From Cyclobacterium roseum (GTDB taxonomy: Bacteria > Bacteroidota > Bacteroidia > Cytophagales > Cyclobacteriaceae), in assembly GCF_010119225.1 (NCBI RefSeq), contig NZ_WNKF01000015.1, forward strand, positions 53,917-117,916: DNA of 64,000 bases, given 5' to 3'. The notes beneath the pieces are model-generated. The model saw only the letters and a program-made list of their open reading frames with translations. It made no database searches and was not told where the DNA came from. This document shows positions 55,201 to 63,256 of this stretch, piece after piece. Positions within the stretch are counted from its first letter, which is position 1. The number at the start of each line of letters is the position of its first letter. The position numbers and the translations under genes are program-made.

Positions 55201-55249
55201 ATAGGCTTTTGAACAAACTCAGTTTTTCAATTTCTGAATGTTGGTTCAT
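52232..55249 (-). CDS. TOTE-type archaeo-eukaryotic primase / SF2 helicase fusion
   Basis: A 1005-residue protein. The N-terminal part has an AEP primase-polymerase core: catalytic D107 and D109 in WFIAADFDKEKW and H143 in RSGKGGHVWIFFDE, the pattern of the TOTE conflict-system primase. Helicase domains follow: Walker A with K393 in APPGSGKT, D480 in VDECHH, and YIGRVQRSE as motif VI. A C-terminal extension of about 290 residues is unassigned. Related proteins are proposed to act in conflicts with mobile DNA. It stands alone, between a VanZ-like gene and a decayed wHTH remnant. Confidence 0.85.
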   Translation of the reverse strand: MNQHSEIEKLSLFKSLFKGREDVFAIRWEKAAKSAGGRIKSGYMPAYQYDPYMYRLHKMNGGSFKNYKDKTYRPLTDQQLLKHFNGERLIGIYPLLQDNTSWFIAADFDKEKWAEECREFLNICKEHAIPAYLERSRSGKGGHVWIFFDEPYPAIKSRKILISLLEQAGIFSVFDKSSSFDRLFPNQDFHTGERLGNLIALPLYKPTMKEGNSCFVDEQLNPYQDQWEFLSSIQRVTVSHLDTIFHSLNPKNDHVPNNIDSGKLHIQLNNLIHLNRSGMTPKLINFLKEELNFTNSEYFIKKKSGRNTWGTERYFRFVEETTHEIILPRGFIGRLIRYCKQQNIDFEFQDERKKQDPVLFTTNFSLKSHQKSAIEVTSRKEFGVITAPPGSGKTVIGLKIIAEKQQPALIIVHRKQLLEQWVERIQAFLGIPKNEIGRIGQGNAKTGKAITVAMIQSLGKYLDKQETDEFALSFGIIIVDECHHIPAETFRNTISNFPSYYQYGLTATPFRKGNDGKIIFTHLGDIIADIKPQEIEKYKQAKIIVRETALDIPFNPKTDPFENLSKVLVHDSARNKLILGDISTELNKGRKAVIITERKEHIDALYQFLKQSFEVVTLSGDDSESNRKAKWQILNSGNYQALITTGQFFGEGTDLQNASCLFLVYPFSFKGKLIQYIGRVQRSEITPVIYDYRDQKIEYLNRLFLKRNTYYRQLNRQTTLFDDTEIAETPFGQTFTVDKKIKVLIDQLDFRYGAIAFSYRVSEIKTEVEFEIENEEVRPEFDVLKPYFSKVLKSKYVEAEVFAEFENNLLVSQKASSTSLESINREIIESVKFRFIEQGILGKQYVPGMEENLLGLDKIQEKQNGKPFYDSEDQLLTDLLKNEKVKHYRQLRYLASRHDGTTLKLRFVLNPFSFVFLLSGTEQYHVVLETLDTEEATYIWHVEKNRQLLPQKLRTIDKDLNIIRNKGRQMFLEKQPENFSRIFHDYTDERKGFVIWKDNLEERLL

Positions 55250-55261
55250 ATTGGCCGTTTA

Positions 55262-55539
55262 TCAATTGGGCAATTTTATTTGGGTTTTCCAACGTACGGT
55301 TTTTCTGGATCCATCTTTTTTTATTACACGGGCAACTCTCAATTTTTAATGGTCTTTTCTATGGTGCTTTCGCTCTTGGCTATTTTTTTAGCAATTTCTT
55401 CAACCGCCATTTCCGAGTCCAAGTTATTTAGTTGGCTTTTTTCAGTTTTAAGCAGGCAGCCCGCATTTGCTATATCTAAAATATGTAACTTGAATGGTGA
55501 ATATAGGTCAAAAAAATGACCGTTCCAACACGTAAACAC
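55262..55539 (-). pseudogene. Frameshifted winged-helix remnant
   Basis: A minus-strand frame ends MAVEEIAKKIAKSESTIEKT at 55339. The adjacent frame continues VARVIKKDGSRKTVRWKTQI to a stop at 55262-55264. Joined by one base change in an A5 run, the two parts resemble the C-terminal winged helix of AlbA/RecG-like ATP-binding proteins, as at 22093-22965. The upstream part is unrecognised. It lies directly upstream of the primase-helicase gene. From 55540 to 55813 no feature is seen. Confidence 0.4.
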
Positions 55540-55813
55540 CGGTGCCGAAGCATTTTGGTAGCTCGTGCCTATTTCTATCGGTATCGCTTGTATGCTGGAT
55601 TCGGATCCCTACGCATTGGCAGGGCACAAAGGACCCGAGGCTTTGGGTCAGGATACGATTAGGCTTACTACAATCACTTTTTCCGGCTTAAGAAGGTGAG
55701 ATTTTGAATCTACGCTTTCCTATTACCTCAAAACGAAACACAAATTCCAGTGAATTAGGCTGAACGTTAAAAAAAGGATCATTTTAGTGAGGAGCCGGGA
55801 TGCGGGGCGGTTG

Positions 55814-55952
55814 CAGCCTGTCCCGTATTTACGGGAGGACTCGAACCGGCGACCTTCCCGACGCGTCGGGACAATCTACCCAGCTGAGATTGGGTTAGGA
55901 AGGGGTTAAACCAAAAAAGCCCGGGAAACCCCAGGCTTTTAAGCGGAATGGA
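55814..55952. repeat. Left copy of ~140-bp repeat with tRNA-like segment
   Basis: Nearly identical to the unit at 63854-63993. Read on the minus strand, 55829-55897 shows AGCTGGGTAGA (D-arm/A-box-like, with AATC/GATT stem) and GGTTCGAGTCC (T-loop/B-box), but the anticodon arm is a palindrome (tcccgacgcgtcggga) and the T and acceptor stems do not pair. So it is not a working tRNA. A terminator-like hairpin (aaaagcc / ggctttt, about 55914-55940) is included. Similarity to the right copy ends at 55952. Confidence 0.8.
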
Positions 55953-55965
55953 AGGGAATCGAACC
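55943..55965 (-). other. Candidate attachment-site edge with tRNA 3'-end-like sequence
   Basis: On the minus strand GGTTCGATTCCC followed by ttccattccgc looks like a T-loop and acceptor end directly before the terminator hairpin. Only this tail is present; the 5' side is A/T-rich. It lies 166 bases from the integrase start, as for a tRNA-type attachment site. Two copies of agccccacaa lie between it and the integrase gene (about 56071-56096). Confidence 0.45.
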
Positions 55966-56130
55966 TAATGATTATCGTGAACCAAAAATATTCATAAATG
56001 GCTTATATACAAATATATAGATATATTTTCCAAAATGTAATGACCAGTAAAAACCTGTTTTGATCCATATTTTAGCCCCACAATTAGCCCCACAAAATTT
56101 TTTTGTTTAAATTAATGCTTTCAAAACTAA

Positions 56131-57459
56131 ATGATAATGGAAGCAACATTAAGATTCGAGCTAAGGTTGGATACGGTTAATAAAAATGGAGAGCACCCTT
56201 TGATTTTTATTATTCGCATAGCCGGACAACGCAGGAAAGTTTCTACTGGCATTAAGCTATTTCCTGAACTCTGGGAAAACCAAAGTCAGCAAATAGTTGG
56301 ACTAACTCAAAGAGTGAAAATGCTTTTGAGTAAAAAGTACGGAGAGAACATTCCGACTAAAAGCAAGCTGATCCAATATCAGGATCAAATGTCAGCATTG
56401 ATCTCTGAGGTGAGGTCCATAGAATCAAGGTTTATTTTTGAGAAGACTCCTTATAGTGCAGATATGATTGCCGAGGAGATTAAATTGAAACAAAAGCAAG
56501 CCACAAAAAAGGAAAACCCTTCCTCGATTGTCTACGATTTTATTGATCAATATATCGAAGAACATAAGCATATTAGAGAAAAGGGTAGCCTTTCAGTTTA
56601 TAAGTCACTTAAAAAACACCTCACCAATTATCAAAACCACACCCGAATAAAAGTTCGGTTTGATCAGATCGATTATAACTTCCTGCAGGGATTTCAGCGC
56701 TTTTTGATTGATTGGGAGGAGGTAAACGAGAACACCAAAAGAGTAAGCACGCTAAACAATACAACCATTTCCAAACAGCTGAGGACTTTGAAAACCTTTC
56801 TTAGCTATGCAAAGAAGAAGGGAATCGAAGTCAATCCAGGGCATAAGGACTTTTCCATAAAAGAATACAAAATGGAAGTCATTGCACTGACCCAATCCGA
56901 GCTTGACCTTTTATTCGAATTGAATCTTCAAAATAATAAACGATTGGACCAGGTACGGGATGTATTTTGCTTCAGTTGTGTAACCGGCTTCCGGTACTCC
57001 GACCTGGAGCAGCTTCACCGGGGCCATATTAAAAATGGCGAAATTAGGTTGACGGTGAAAAAAACAAAAAAGCCATTAATTGTGCCACTTAACAGGTATT
57101 CAAAAACCATCCTGGAAAAATACAAGGACCTGGCAAGCCCCATTCCGATGATCTCCAATCAGAAGTTCAACAAATACATCAAGGAGCTCTGCAAGCTGGC
57201 GGGGATCGACGATCCTATAGAAATAATCCGGTACAAGGGTGCCACCAAGCAATCTACCATTTACAAAAAACACGAAATTATCAGTGCGCATACCGGAAGG
57301 AAAACCTTTGCCACCTTATCCCTGGAAAAAGGAATCCCTGCAGAGACCGTAATGAAGATTACCGGCCATGCCGATTACAAAAGCTTTCACCGGTATGTGA
57401 AAGTGACGGAAGAAAGAAAGAGAAACGAGATGCAGAAAGCCTGGGGAGCCCCAGTGTGA
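56131..57459 (+). CDS. Tyrosine recombinase / integrase
   Basis: 442 residues. N-terminal arm-binding domain (LRFELRLDTVNKNGEHPLIF), core-binding SAM-like domain (about 130-235), and catalytic domain with R288 (CVTGFRYSDL), H387 and R390 (SAHTGRKTFA), H413 (ITGHADY) and nucleophile Y422 (FHRYVKV). This is the Bacteroidota element-integrase type. All active-site residues are present, so it can be active. Located just inside the left repeat, it probably moved the island that follows. ATG at 56131 or 56137 could start. Confidence 0.95.
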   Translation: MIMEATLRFELRLDTVNKNGEHPLIFIIRIAGQRRKVSTGIKLFPELWENQSQQIVGLTQRVKMLLSKKYGENIPTKSKLIQYQDQMSALISEVRSIESRFIFEKTPYSADMIAEEIKLKQKQATKKENPSSIVYDFIDQYIEEHKHIREKGSLSVYKSLKKHLTNYQNHTRIKVRFDQIDYNFLQGFQRFLIDWEEVNENTKRVSTLNNTTISKQLRTLKTFLSYAKKKGIEVNPGHKDFSIKEYKMEVIALTQSELDLLFELNLQNNKRLDQVRDVFCFSCVTGFRYSDLEQLHRGHIKNGEIRLTVKKTKKPLIVPLNRYSKTILEKYKDLASPIPMISNQKFNKYIKELCKLAGIDDPIEIIRYKGATKQSTIYKKHEIISAHTGRKTFATLSLEKGIPAETVMKITGHADYKSFHRYVKVTEERKRNEMQKAWGAPV

Positions 57460-57477
57460 AAAATCAAACCTTGAACC

Positions 57478-58356
57478 ATGAAAAAGTTCGATCCAAAAAG
57501 GCCCCTTTGGCTGTACAAACTCCGGGAGTACCTGCTGCTTTTTGACGGGAGTTCTGAAGAAGAAAGGATGCTGGCTTACCGGTACGGTTGGCATATTTTT
57601 TCCAGTAATCGGCACCACTTTGAAGATTTCGCTCATTTCATCCGGCGGAGAAAATGGTTTATTTACCTGTCCTTAATCTATCCCATTATCCTTACTTTTC
57701 TTAGCCTTTTGCTAGCGGTTTCGGTTTTGACGATTGACGTTACATTAAAAGTACCCATGGCCCTTATTTTTTCAGGGATTACGGCGGGGATTATTTATAA
57801 CCTGATTGGCAATACCCTTAAGAACATTCGGGAGACCGGCATTTTTCTAAAGTATGTGGATCCTACTGAGAAATTGGCCAATTTCCGCGAATTTGAAACC
57901 CTGGATATTCTTGACAGGGAGGCTGCACACCAATTTTATGAAAATATGCGTGCAAAAAGAGATTATACCCAAATCGAAGCGTTAGAAAATAGACTGGATA
58001 AAACCGAAAAACTGCTGGCCCTTGATTTTTTATTGGGCGAACCAGGGATCTTAAATGAACTGATCAACAAACTGTGTCTTGATCAAAACTGCAGCTTGTC
58101 CAAAGAAGGAGTTTACCGGGTTTTGGGTGAAGTACTGACCGCATCTTCGGATAATATTAAGAAGGACATTACAAAAAGAGTAATTGAAATTCGATCCGGA
58201 GAATGCCTGTCTCCGAAAAGGATCGATCAGCTTAGAAATGTCAAAGCAATATTCAATCAGGCAAAATTGGGATCGAAGGCCGGTGAAATCGACAGACTTA
58301 TTGACACCATGGAAAGTCCAAGGGTTGGATTGAAAAATGGAGTTGAATACCATTAA
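57478..58356 (+). CDS. Hypothetical membrane protein next to integrase
   Basis: 292 residues, starting 18 bases after the integrase stop. Two membrane helices lie at about 60-85 (FIYLSLIYPIILTFLSLLLA) and 92-112 (VPMALIFSGITAGIIYNLIG). The rest is soluble and helical, with TQIEALENRLDKTEKLLALD and a cysteine pair in LCLDQNCSL. No known family. Position suggests an accessory gene of the integrated element. Confidence 0.7.
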   Translation: MKKFDPKRPLWLYKLREYLLLFDGSSEEERMLAYRYGWHIFSSNRHHFEDFAHFIRRRKWFIYLSLIYPIILTFLSLLLAVSVLTIDVTLKVPMALIFSGITAGIIYNLIGNTLKNIRETGIFLKYVDPTEKLANFREFETLDILDREAAHQFYENMRAKRDYTQIEALENRLDKTEKLLALDFLLGEPGILNELINKLCLDQNCSLSKEGVYRVLGEVLTASSDNIKKDITKRVIEIRSGECLSPKRIDQLRNVKAIFNQAKLGSKAGEIDRLIDTMESPRVGLKNGVEYH

Positions 58357-58395
58357 CGGAAATAGTCAGAAAAATCTAAATTCCTTTAAAATCGT

Positions 58396-58403
58396 TATAT
58401 TTG
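58396..58403 (+). promoter_or_regulatory. Candidate -7 box for the second toxin-antitoxin operon
   Basis: TATATTTG matches TAnnTTTG, 23 bases before the antitoxin ATG at 58427. No clear -33 box. Confidence 0.45.
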
Positions 58404-58426
58404 AAAAGACTTAAATATTGATAAGA

Positions 58427-58645
58427 ATGGAAACAATTGCCGCCAGAAAATACGCGATTATAGAGAAGGTAATGCACTTGAATGAAGAAGAACTCACTGA
58501 ATTAGAAACTTCTTTGATTAAGTTCAAGAAAGGTCCTATCAGCGTTGAGCAATACAACCGGGAAATGGATGAGTCTGAAGCCGAAATGGATCGGGGCGAA
58601 TTCTACAGCCAGGATGAAGTAGAGAAAATGGCTAAAAAATGGTAG
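58427..58645 (+). CDS. Antitoxin of the second ParE/RelE-type pair
   Basis: 72 residues from the ATG at 58427 (METIAARKYAIIEKVMHLNE), a typical start for small Bacteroidota antitoxins. The acidic tail (NREMDESEAEMDRGEFYSQD, then EKMAKKW) should wrap the toxin. The TTG at 58418 is less likely. Its stop overlaps the toxin start by 7 bases, so translation is coupled. Confidence 0.85.
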   Translation: METIAARKYAIIEKVMHLNEEELTELETSLIKFKKGPISVEQYNREMDESEAEMDRGEFYSQDEVEKMAKKW

Positions 58646-58971
58646 AAGGTAATCCTGTAGAGAATTTTTCCAAACAACGACCTACGGTATCCTGGACCAA
58701 AAGTGCTTTTATTTCACTTCAAAAAGCTTACAAAAAAATTAAAGAAAACTCCCCTGCAAGTGCTGAGAAAGTGAAAGACACCATTCTATTCATGACCCGC
58801 AACTTGGCAGATCACCCAGAAAAATATCCGTTGGACAGGTTTAAAAAGGACAACCCAGGGAGCTACAGGGCTTTTGAGAAATACTCCTATCGGGTAGCTT
58901 ATCGGCATACGGATAGCGAAATCAAAATCCTCCGGGTAAGGCATGTAAAACAAGAACCTAAGTCTTACTAG
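58639..58971 (+). CDS. ParE/RelE-family toxin (second pair)
   Basis: 110 residues: SWTKSAFISLQKAYKKIKEN, VKDTILFMTRNLADHPEKYP, YRAFEKYSYRVAYRHTDSEI and the end KILRVRHVKQEP, the ParE/RelE plan with the R-V-A-Y strand and final RH. Not closely similar to the toxin at 50644. It lies inside the integrase island and may help keep the island in the genome. Confidence 0.88.
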   Translation: MVEGNPVENFSKQRPTVSWTKSAFISLQKAYKKIKENSPASAEKVKDTILFMTRNLADHPEKYPLDRFKKDNPGSYRAFEKYSYRVAYRHTDSEIKILRVRHVKQEPKSY

Positions 58972-59038
58972 TGTCCCACCAAGTATTCTGACTCAGAATA
59001 AATTATAGCTATGATGCGCATGAGGACAGAGCGTTAAG

Positions 59039-59059
59039 AATTGCTCCGGTGGAGCAATT
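59039..59059. repeat. Perfect hairpin at the 5' breakpoint of the RHS fragment
   Basis: aattgctcc / ggagcaatt, 9-bp arms with loop ggt. It lies at the left edge of the RHS reading frame, about 25 to 50 bases before recognisable RHS sequence. Confidence 0.6.
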
Positions 59060-61275
59060 TAGCGAAGGGCCGGGCTGCAGGGTGGGTTAAGTCCCTACTT
59101 CAGGACCTGCCGGAGATAGGCAGCAAACGTACCGATTACATCTACGACCTGATCAGTGGCAATGTAAATGCGGTGATCTACCAAAGCGGTCATGAGGATC
59201 AACTGATCCACCGCTACCGCTACGATGCCGACAACCGCATAGAGGAAGTAATGAGCAGCACCGATGGGTTCGTTTGGAGCACAGATGCCACTTACTTTTA
59301 CTACCCGCACGGTCCATTGGCCCGGGTAGAGCTGGGTGAGTACAACGTACAGGGGCTGGATTACTACTATACCCTGCAGGGCTGGCTGAAGGGGGTAAAT
59401 ACGCCGTATACTGGCGATCCCGGAGGGGATGGGGAAAACGGTCTGCGTACCGGCGGGGATGCCATGGCCTTTTCGCTGGGCTATTATCAGGATGATTACA
59501 CGCCGATCGGCAGCGGCATCACGCTCTCCGATACCCGGGACAACCTATGGACCAGGTACCAGGACGACCGGGGCACGACCGAGTCAAAAGGCTTATACAA
59601 TGGCAATATAAGCTGGATGAACACCGACCTGCCCAGCCTGGGCGAGTCCGACCGCATGCAGGCGATGGTCTACGCCTACGATCAGCTTCACAGAATAGTT
59701 AGGGCCAGAAGCCTGAGTACCTATGGCCAGAACGGTTTAACGAGGACTGATCCTACGGATAAATATGACACCGATTACAGCTATGATGCTAACGGAAATT
59801 TATTAACTTTACAAAGGAGGGACTCGCAGACGGCGATTCTTGATGAATTGACATACAGCTACTACGAGGAGAGCAACAAACTAAAGAACGTAGACGGTTC
59901 GGATGTTGAAAACTACTCCTACGACCAGATTGGCAACCTTATTGGTGACAATGCGGAGGGAATCGATAGTATCGCATGGACCCCATATGGAAAGGTACGA
60001 GCAGTATTTAAAGATGACAATTCTGAGGTACATTTCCGATATGATGCATCAGGAAACCGAATAGCCAAGATCACCGATAGTGACACAACCATTTATGTAA
60101 GGGATGCTTCTGGTAATGTGATGGGGGTGTACAATAATAGAACGCTCAAGGAACAGGCTATCTACGGCAGTTCCAGGCTTGGTTTGGTTAATTAAGCTTC
60201 CAAAACAGGATATAGAAGTCTTGGTGGCAAAAAGTACGAACTTACAAACCACCTTGGAAACGTCCTTGCGGTCGTAAGTGACAATATCCACCTGGACCAG
60301 GACAGCACCTGGACGACAGCTATCAACACCACGGATTACTATCCGTTCGGATTGGCTATGGATGGTCGTACGGTTCAGGACAGTACGTACCGTTATGGGT
60401 TTAACGGCAAGGAACATGATTCCAATGGCGAATGGGGTTCAAAGAGCCATTATGATTACGGGTTTAGGATCTATAATCCACGTATAGCGAAGTTTTTGAG
60501 TGTGGATCCTTTGGCATCCGAATTTCCATGGAACAGTCCGTACGCGTTTGCTGAGAATGATGTTATTAGAAGTATTGATTTGGAAGGACTTGAAAAGGCA
60601 ATAATCACTGAATACAACATAGCAGGTGATGGATCAACAAAACTTCGACTAACCCATACTTATGATAATCTAGGAGGAGGTCAATGGGAGGGGACAAAGA
60701 ATTTAGAACAATACAACAAGGTTGACAACGAAGGAAAGGTCACAAATATTTATACTGATTATAATGATAGGGACGGGACATGGCAGTCTGGGGTTGCAAG
60801 CTTAAAGATGAAAGAGGATGGTGTTCAACGGATGGCATCAAAGGCAGACCTGAATTATGGAAATTTACTTTCAAACTTTAACCAAAGTTATAGGGGGCAG
60901 AAGTTTAACAGTACTGTATCAAATTATATTACCTCCGTCTCCCTGCCTATTTCTGGAATCGGGATCTTAAAAGCACCCACAATGCTTCAAAAAGCTTTTG
61001 CAGGGATGAGCTTCCTGAATGGGATTGACGATTTAACTGGAAATTTTTCAAATGATGGAAATACCGTCATCCAAAATCAATTTGGAGGGACATTGGGGAA
61101 TGTTACCAAGAGTGCCTTTAGTTTAGCGGGAATTCTTGGAGGTGGTAGCGGTTTGATGAATAAACCCTATACAGGTACTGCTCCAATCGATAATATTATT
61201 GGCATTGGAAGTGATACAAAAAGTTTCTATGACGGTGTGAAAAATACTAAGGATTCAATTTCAAATGACGAATGA
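59041..61275 (+). pseudogene. RHS-repeat protein: 5'-truncated 3' module with an in-frame stop
   Basis: One frame from 59041 to 61275 is broken only by TAA at 60193-60195. Before it lie YD repeats (YRYDADNRIEEV, SYDANGNLLTLQ, FRYDASGNRIAK). After it comes the RHS core end: YRSLGGKKYELTNHLGNVLA, YRYGFNGKEHDSNGEWG, FRIYNPRIAKFLSVDPLA. A unique tip of about 230 residues follows, with no known domain. A full Bacteroidota RHS gene would extend much further upstream, so the 5' part is missing. No start or signal is present. The tip is the presumed toxin and the overlapping next gene its likely immunity gene. Confidence 0.8.
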
Positions 61276-61687
61276 GAATAAGGCGACTAAAAATTATTTT
61301 CTTAAAGATCTTCTTAACCCGGCCTGGATAATCGCTGGAGTCGTAGGAGCTTTTGCCCACTATTTAGCACTTTTTGCTGTTATGGTTCCTGCTTTGATAT
61401 ACGTAATGTGGCAAATTCCTGTTATTGAAATTGTTGATTCTAATCTTGTAATTAAATATCCAAATTGGATTTTTTATAAAAAGGAAAAAAGATATGAATT
61501 CGAACAAATAGAAAAGGTTGACATCAGAAAATCTAATACGGGTTATGCTTCTATGCCATTTATAGATATTTATACAAAAAAAGGAATGAGCAGATCGGTT
61601 TTGTCACCTTCAATGGAATTGGAAGATTTTAATGGCCTACTAACTAATTTGAAAAATAGATTAGGCGAAAAAGTATCTGTGATTTGA
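61265..61687 (+). CDS. Candidate immunity protein (membrane) for the RHS tip
   Basis: 140 residues. It overlaps the RHS frame end by 11 bases. Two membrane helices at the N terminus (AWIIAGVVGAFAHYLALFAV and MVPALIYVMWQIPVIEIV) are followed by a soluble part (KYPNWIFYKKEKRYEFEQIE). The immunity role is inferred from position directly after a variable RHS tip; no family is recognised. Two membrane helices would fit protection against a membrane- or periplasm-acting toxin. Confidence 0.6.
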   Translation: MTNENKATKNYFLKDLLNPAWIIAGVVGAFAHYLALFAVMVPALIYVMWQIPVIEIVDSNLVIKYPNWIFYKKEKRYEFEQIEKVDIRKSNTGYASMPFIDIYTKKGMSRSVLSPSMELEDFNGLLTNLKNRLGEKVSVI

Positions 61688-61758
61688 AAGTAATAATGAT
61701 CCTCTTACAAAGTTGAAGAAGTCCTATCAGGAAGATGAAATAATGTATTTATTGGTAA

Positions 61759-62625
61759 GCATACCGATATGGGTTTAATGGAAAGGAAGAGGATTCATCC
61801 GGTGAATGGGGCTCCAAAAGCCATTACGACTACGGGTTTAGGATCTACAAGCCCTCCATAGCGAAGTTTTTGAGCGTGGATCCGCTTACCAAAAGCTATC
61901 CGAAGCTCACGCCTTATCAGTTTGCGAGTAATAGGCCAATTGATGGGATTGACCTAGATGGGTTAGAATATTGGAATTCCACCAGTATTTATTCAGAGGG
62001 GCTAAATGTCGCAGTCGGAAACTTTTTTGGTGGAAATATAGGGATTTCAAAGGGTACTGCCTGGGATATGATTGGTAAAACCCAATTTAAGACTTATTCG
62101 GCCGTGTGGCCCGGAAATCAAAACCTGGAAGAAAGTAGTCATAATCCAAGATTGATTGCCGGTGCGGAGGTGAGCATGGACGGTGGATTCAGCTTTGCAT
62201 TTAATAAACCTACTTTTTCCAAGGCGATGGAAGCTATTGGTGTGTCAATGAGTACGGTGAGTGCTAAATGGGGCTTGGGTGGTAGCGTACAAATCGGCGA
62301 GTATCTTTTTGGAATAAGGTTCGGCGCAGGGATTGGAGGAAGTATAAAAACCGGTGATCAATCCATAATTTTTGAATCCATATCGATTTCAAATTGAGAG
62401 GCAAATGCCATTGAGAGAGGAAAAGATTGGTATGTAAGTACTCCAAAAATACTTGAATCGGATGGTTTAAATCCTGTAGAAGCAATTAGTGAAATTATGG
62501 TAGATGGTAAAAATACAGGAATACAGGTTTATAGTGGAGTTGTTGAATCTGGAAATGACTTTAAATCTGATGGGGTTTGGAAGTCTCAATCCTATTCTGA
62601 AAAAGAAAATGAATACAATAAGTAG
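61759..62625 (+). pseudogene. Orphan RHS C-terminal tip cassette with an in-frame stop
   Basis: Right after a stop codon, the frame opens with RHS core end YRYGFNGKEEDSSGEWGSKS and FRIYKPSIAKFLSVDPLTK, closely similar at DNA level to 60386-60520 of the main RHS. A different tip follows (LEYWNSTSIYSEGLNVAVGN and onward). TGA at 62395-62397 interrupts it, after which the same frame stays open (ERGKDWYVSTPKILESDGLN) to TAG at 62623. No start codon is present. This is the layout of a displaced, silent RHS tip that could recombine with the main gene. Confidence 0.75.
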
Positions 62626-62633
62626 TAGTGGAT

Positions 62634-63212
62634 ATGAGATTTAGCGTCAAAAAATTCCTAATATCTATGGTGGTGATCTCGGTTACAGCTCCAATACTAT
62701 GGTATGTTTACGTTGGGTTTTGGAAACTTAAAACGAAAAATCTATTTGAAAAGGCACAAAACGAGTTTGTTGTAAGATACGGATATGAAGAAAGATCTAA
62801 TGGGATTACTCAAACATTGGTAGGAAAAAATCAAAATGAGGGAGGTAAAATAGCAGATTATTATTATAAATTGAATCATGATTTAAAAGATGTTGAAAGA
62901 GAAATATTTATTAGAGGCGATGATACACTATATTTATCACCAATCCCGGTACCAATTCATTTGAAATATGTAGGTGTAAAAACTAAGTTATATATCAAAC
63001 CAGGTGACCTCAATAATGAAGTAGTAAAAGCCTATGTTTTCAACACGGATTGCTGGGGATATTTCACTGCTTACATCCCATCAGTTAATATCCATGAATC
63101 GGAGCCTCCTCCGGAACTGTATGAGAAGTTTTTGGAATATGTAGAAAAATTGCCTAAATCGACGAGCCCAAAGTTTGGGTCCCTAAGTCCCTATGGATTT
63201 TATTGTAATTAA
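62634..63212 (+). CDS. Candidate immunity protein for the orphan RHS tip
   Basis: 192 residues from the ATG at 62634, 8 bases after the tip cassette stop (GTG at 62628 also possible). One N-terminal membrane helix (FLISMVVISVTAPILWYVYV), then a soluble region with VRYGYEERSNGITQTLVGKN and a Cys/Trp segment NTDCWGYFTAYIP. No family recognised. Function inferred from position. A 14-bp terminator follows it. Confidence 0.55.
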   Translation: MRFSVKKFLISMVVISVTAPILWYVYVGFWKLKTKNLFEKAQNEFVVRYGYEERSNGITQTLVGKNQNEGGKIADYYYKLNHDLKDVEREIFIRGDDTLYLSPIPVPIHLKYVGVKTKLYIKPGDLNNEVVKAYVFNTDCWGYFTAYIPSVNIHESEPPPELYEKFLEYVEKLPKSTSPKFGSLSPYGFYCN

Positions 63213-63221
63213 CACCGTTGG

Positions 63222-63256
63222 TTTAATGAGAAGTAGCCAGGGTACTTCTCATTAAA
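63222..63256 (+). terminator. Intrinsic terminator after the orphan tip/immunity cassette
   Basis: Perfect 14-bp stem tttaatgagaagta / tacttctcattaaa with a 7-base loop, 9 bases after the stop codon. Confidence 0.88.

Noticed and set aside
55238..55519. 93-residue plus-strand frame near the primase-helicase start
   Set aside because: It is antisense to the winged-helix remnant, whose minus-strand frames make better biological sense.
55829..55897. Functional tRNA gene on the minus strand
   Set aside because: A- and B-box-like parts are present, but the anticodon arm is a palindrome without a normal 7-base loop, and T and acceptor stems do not pair.
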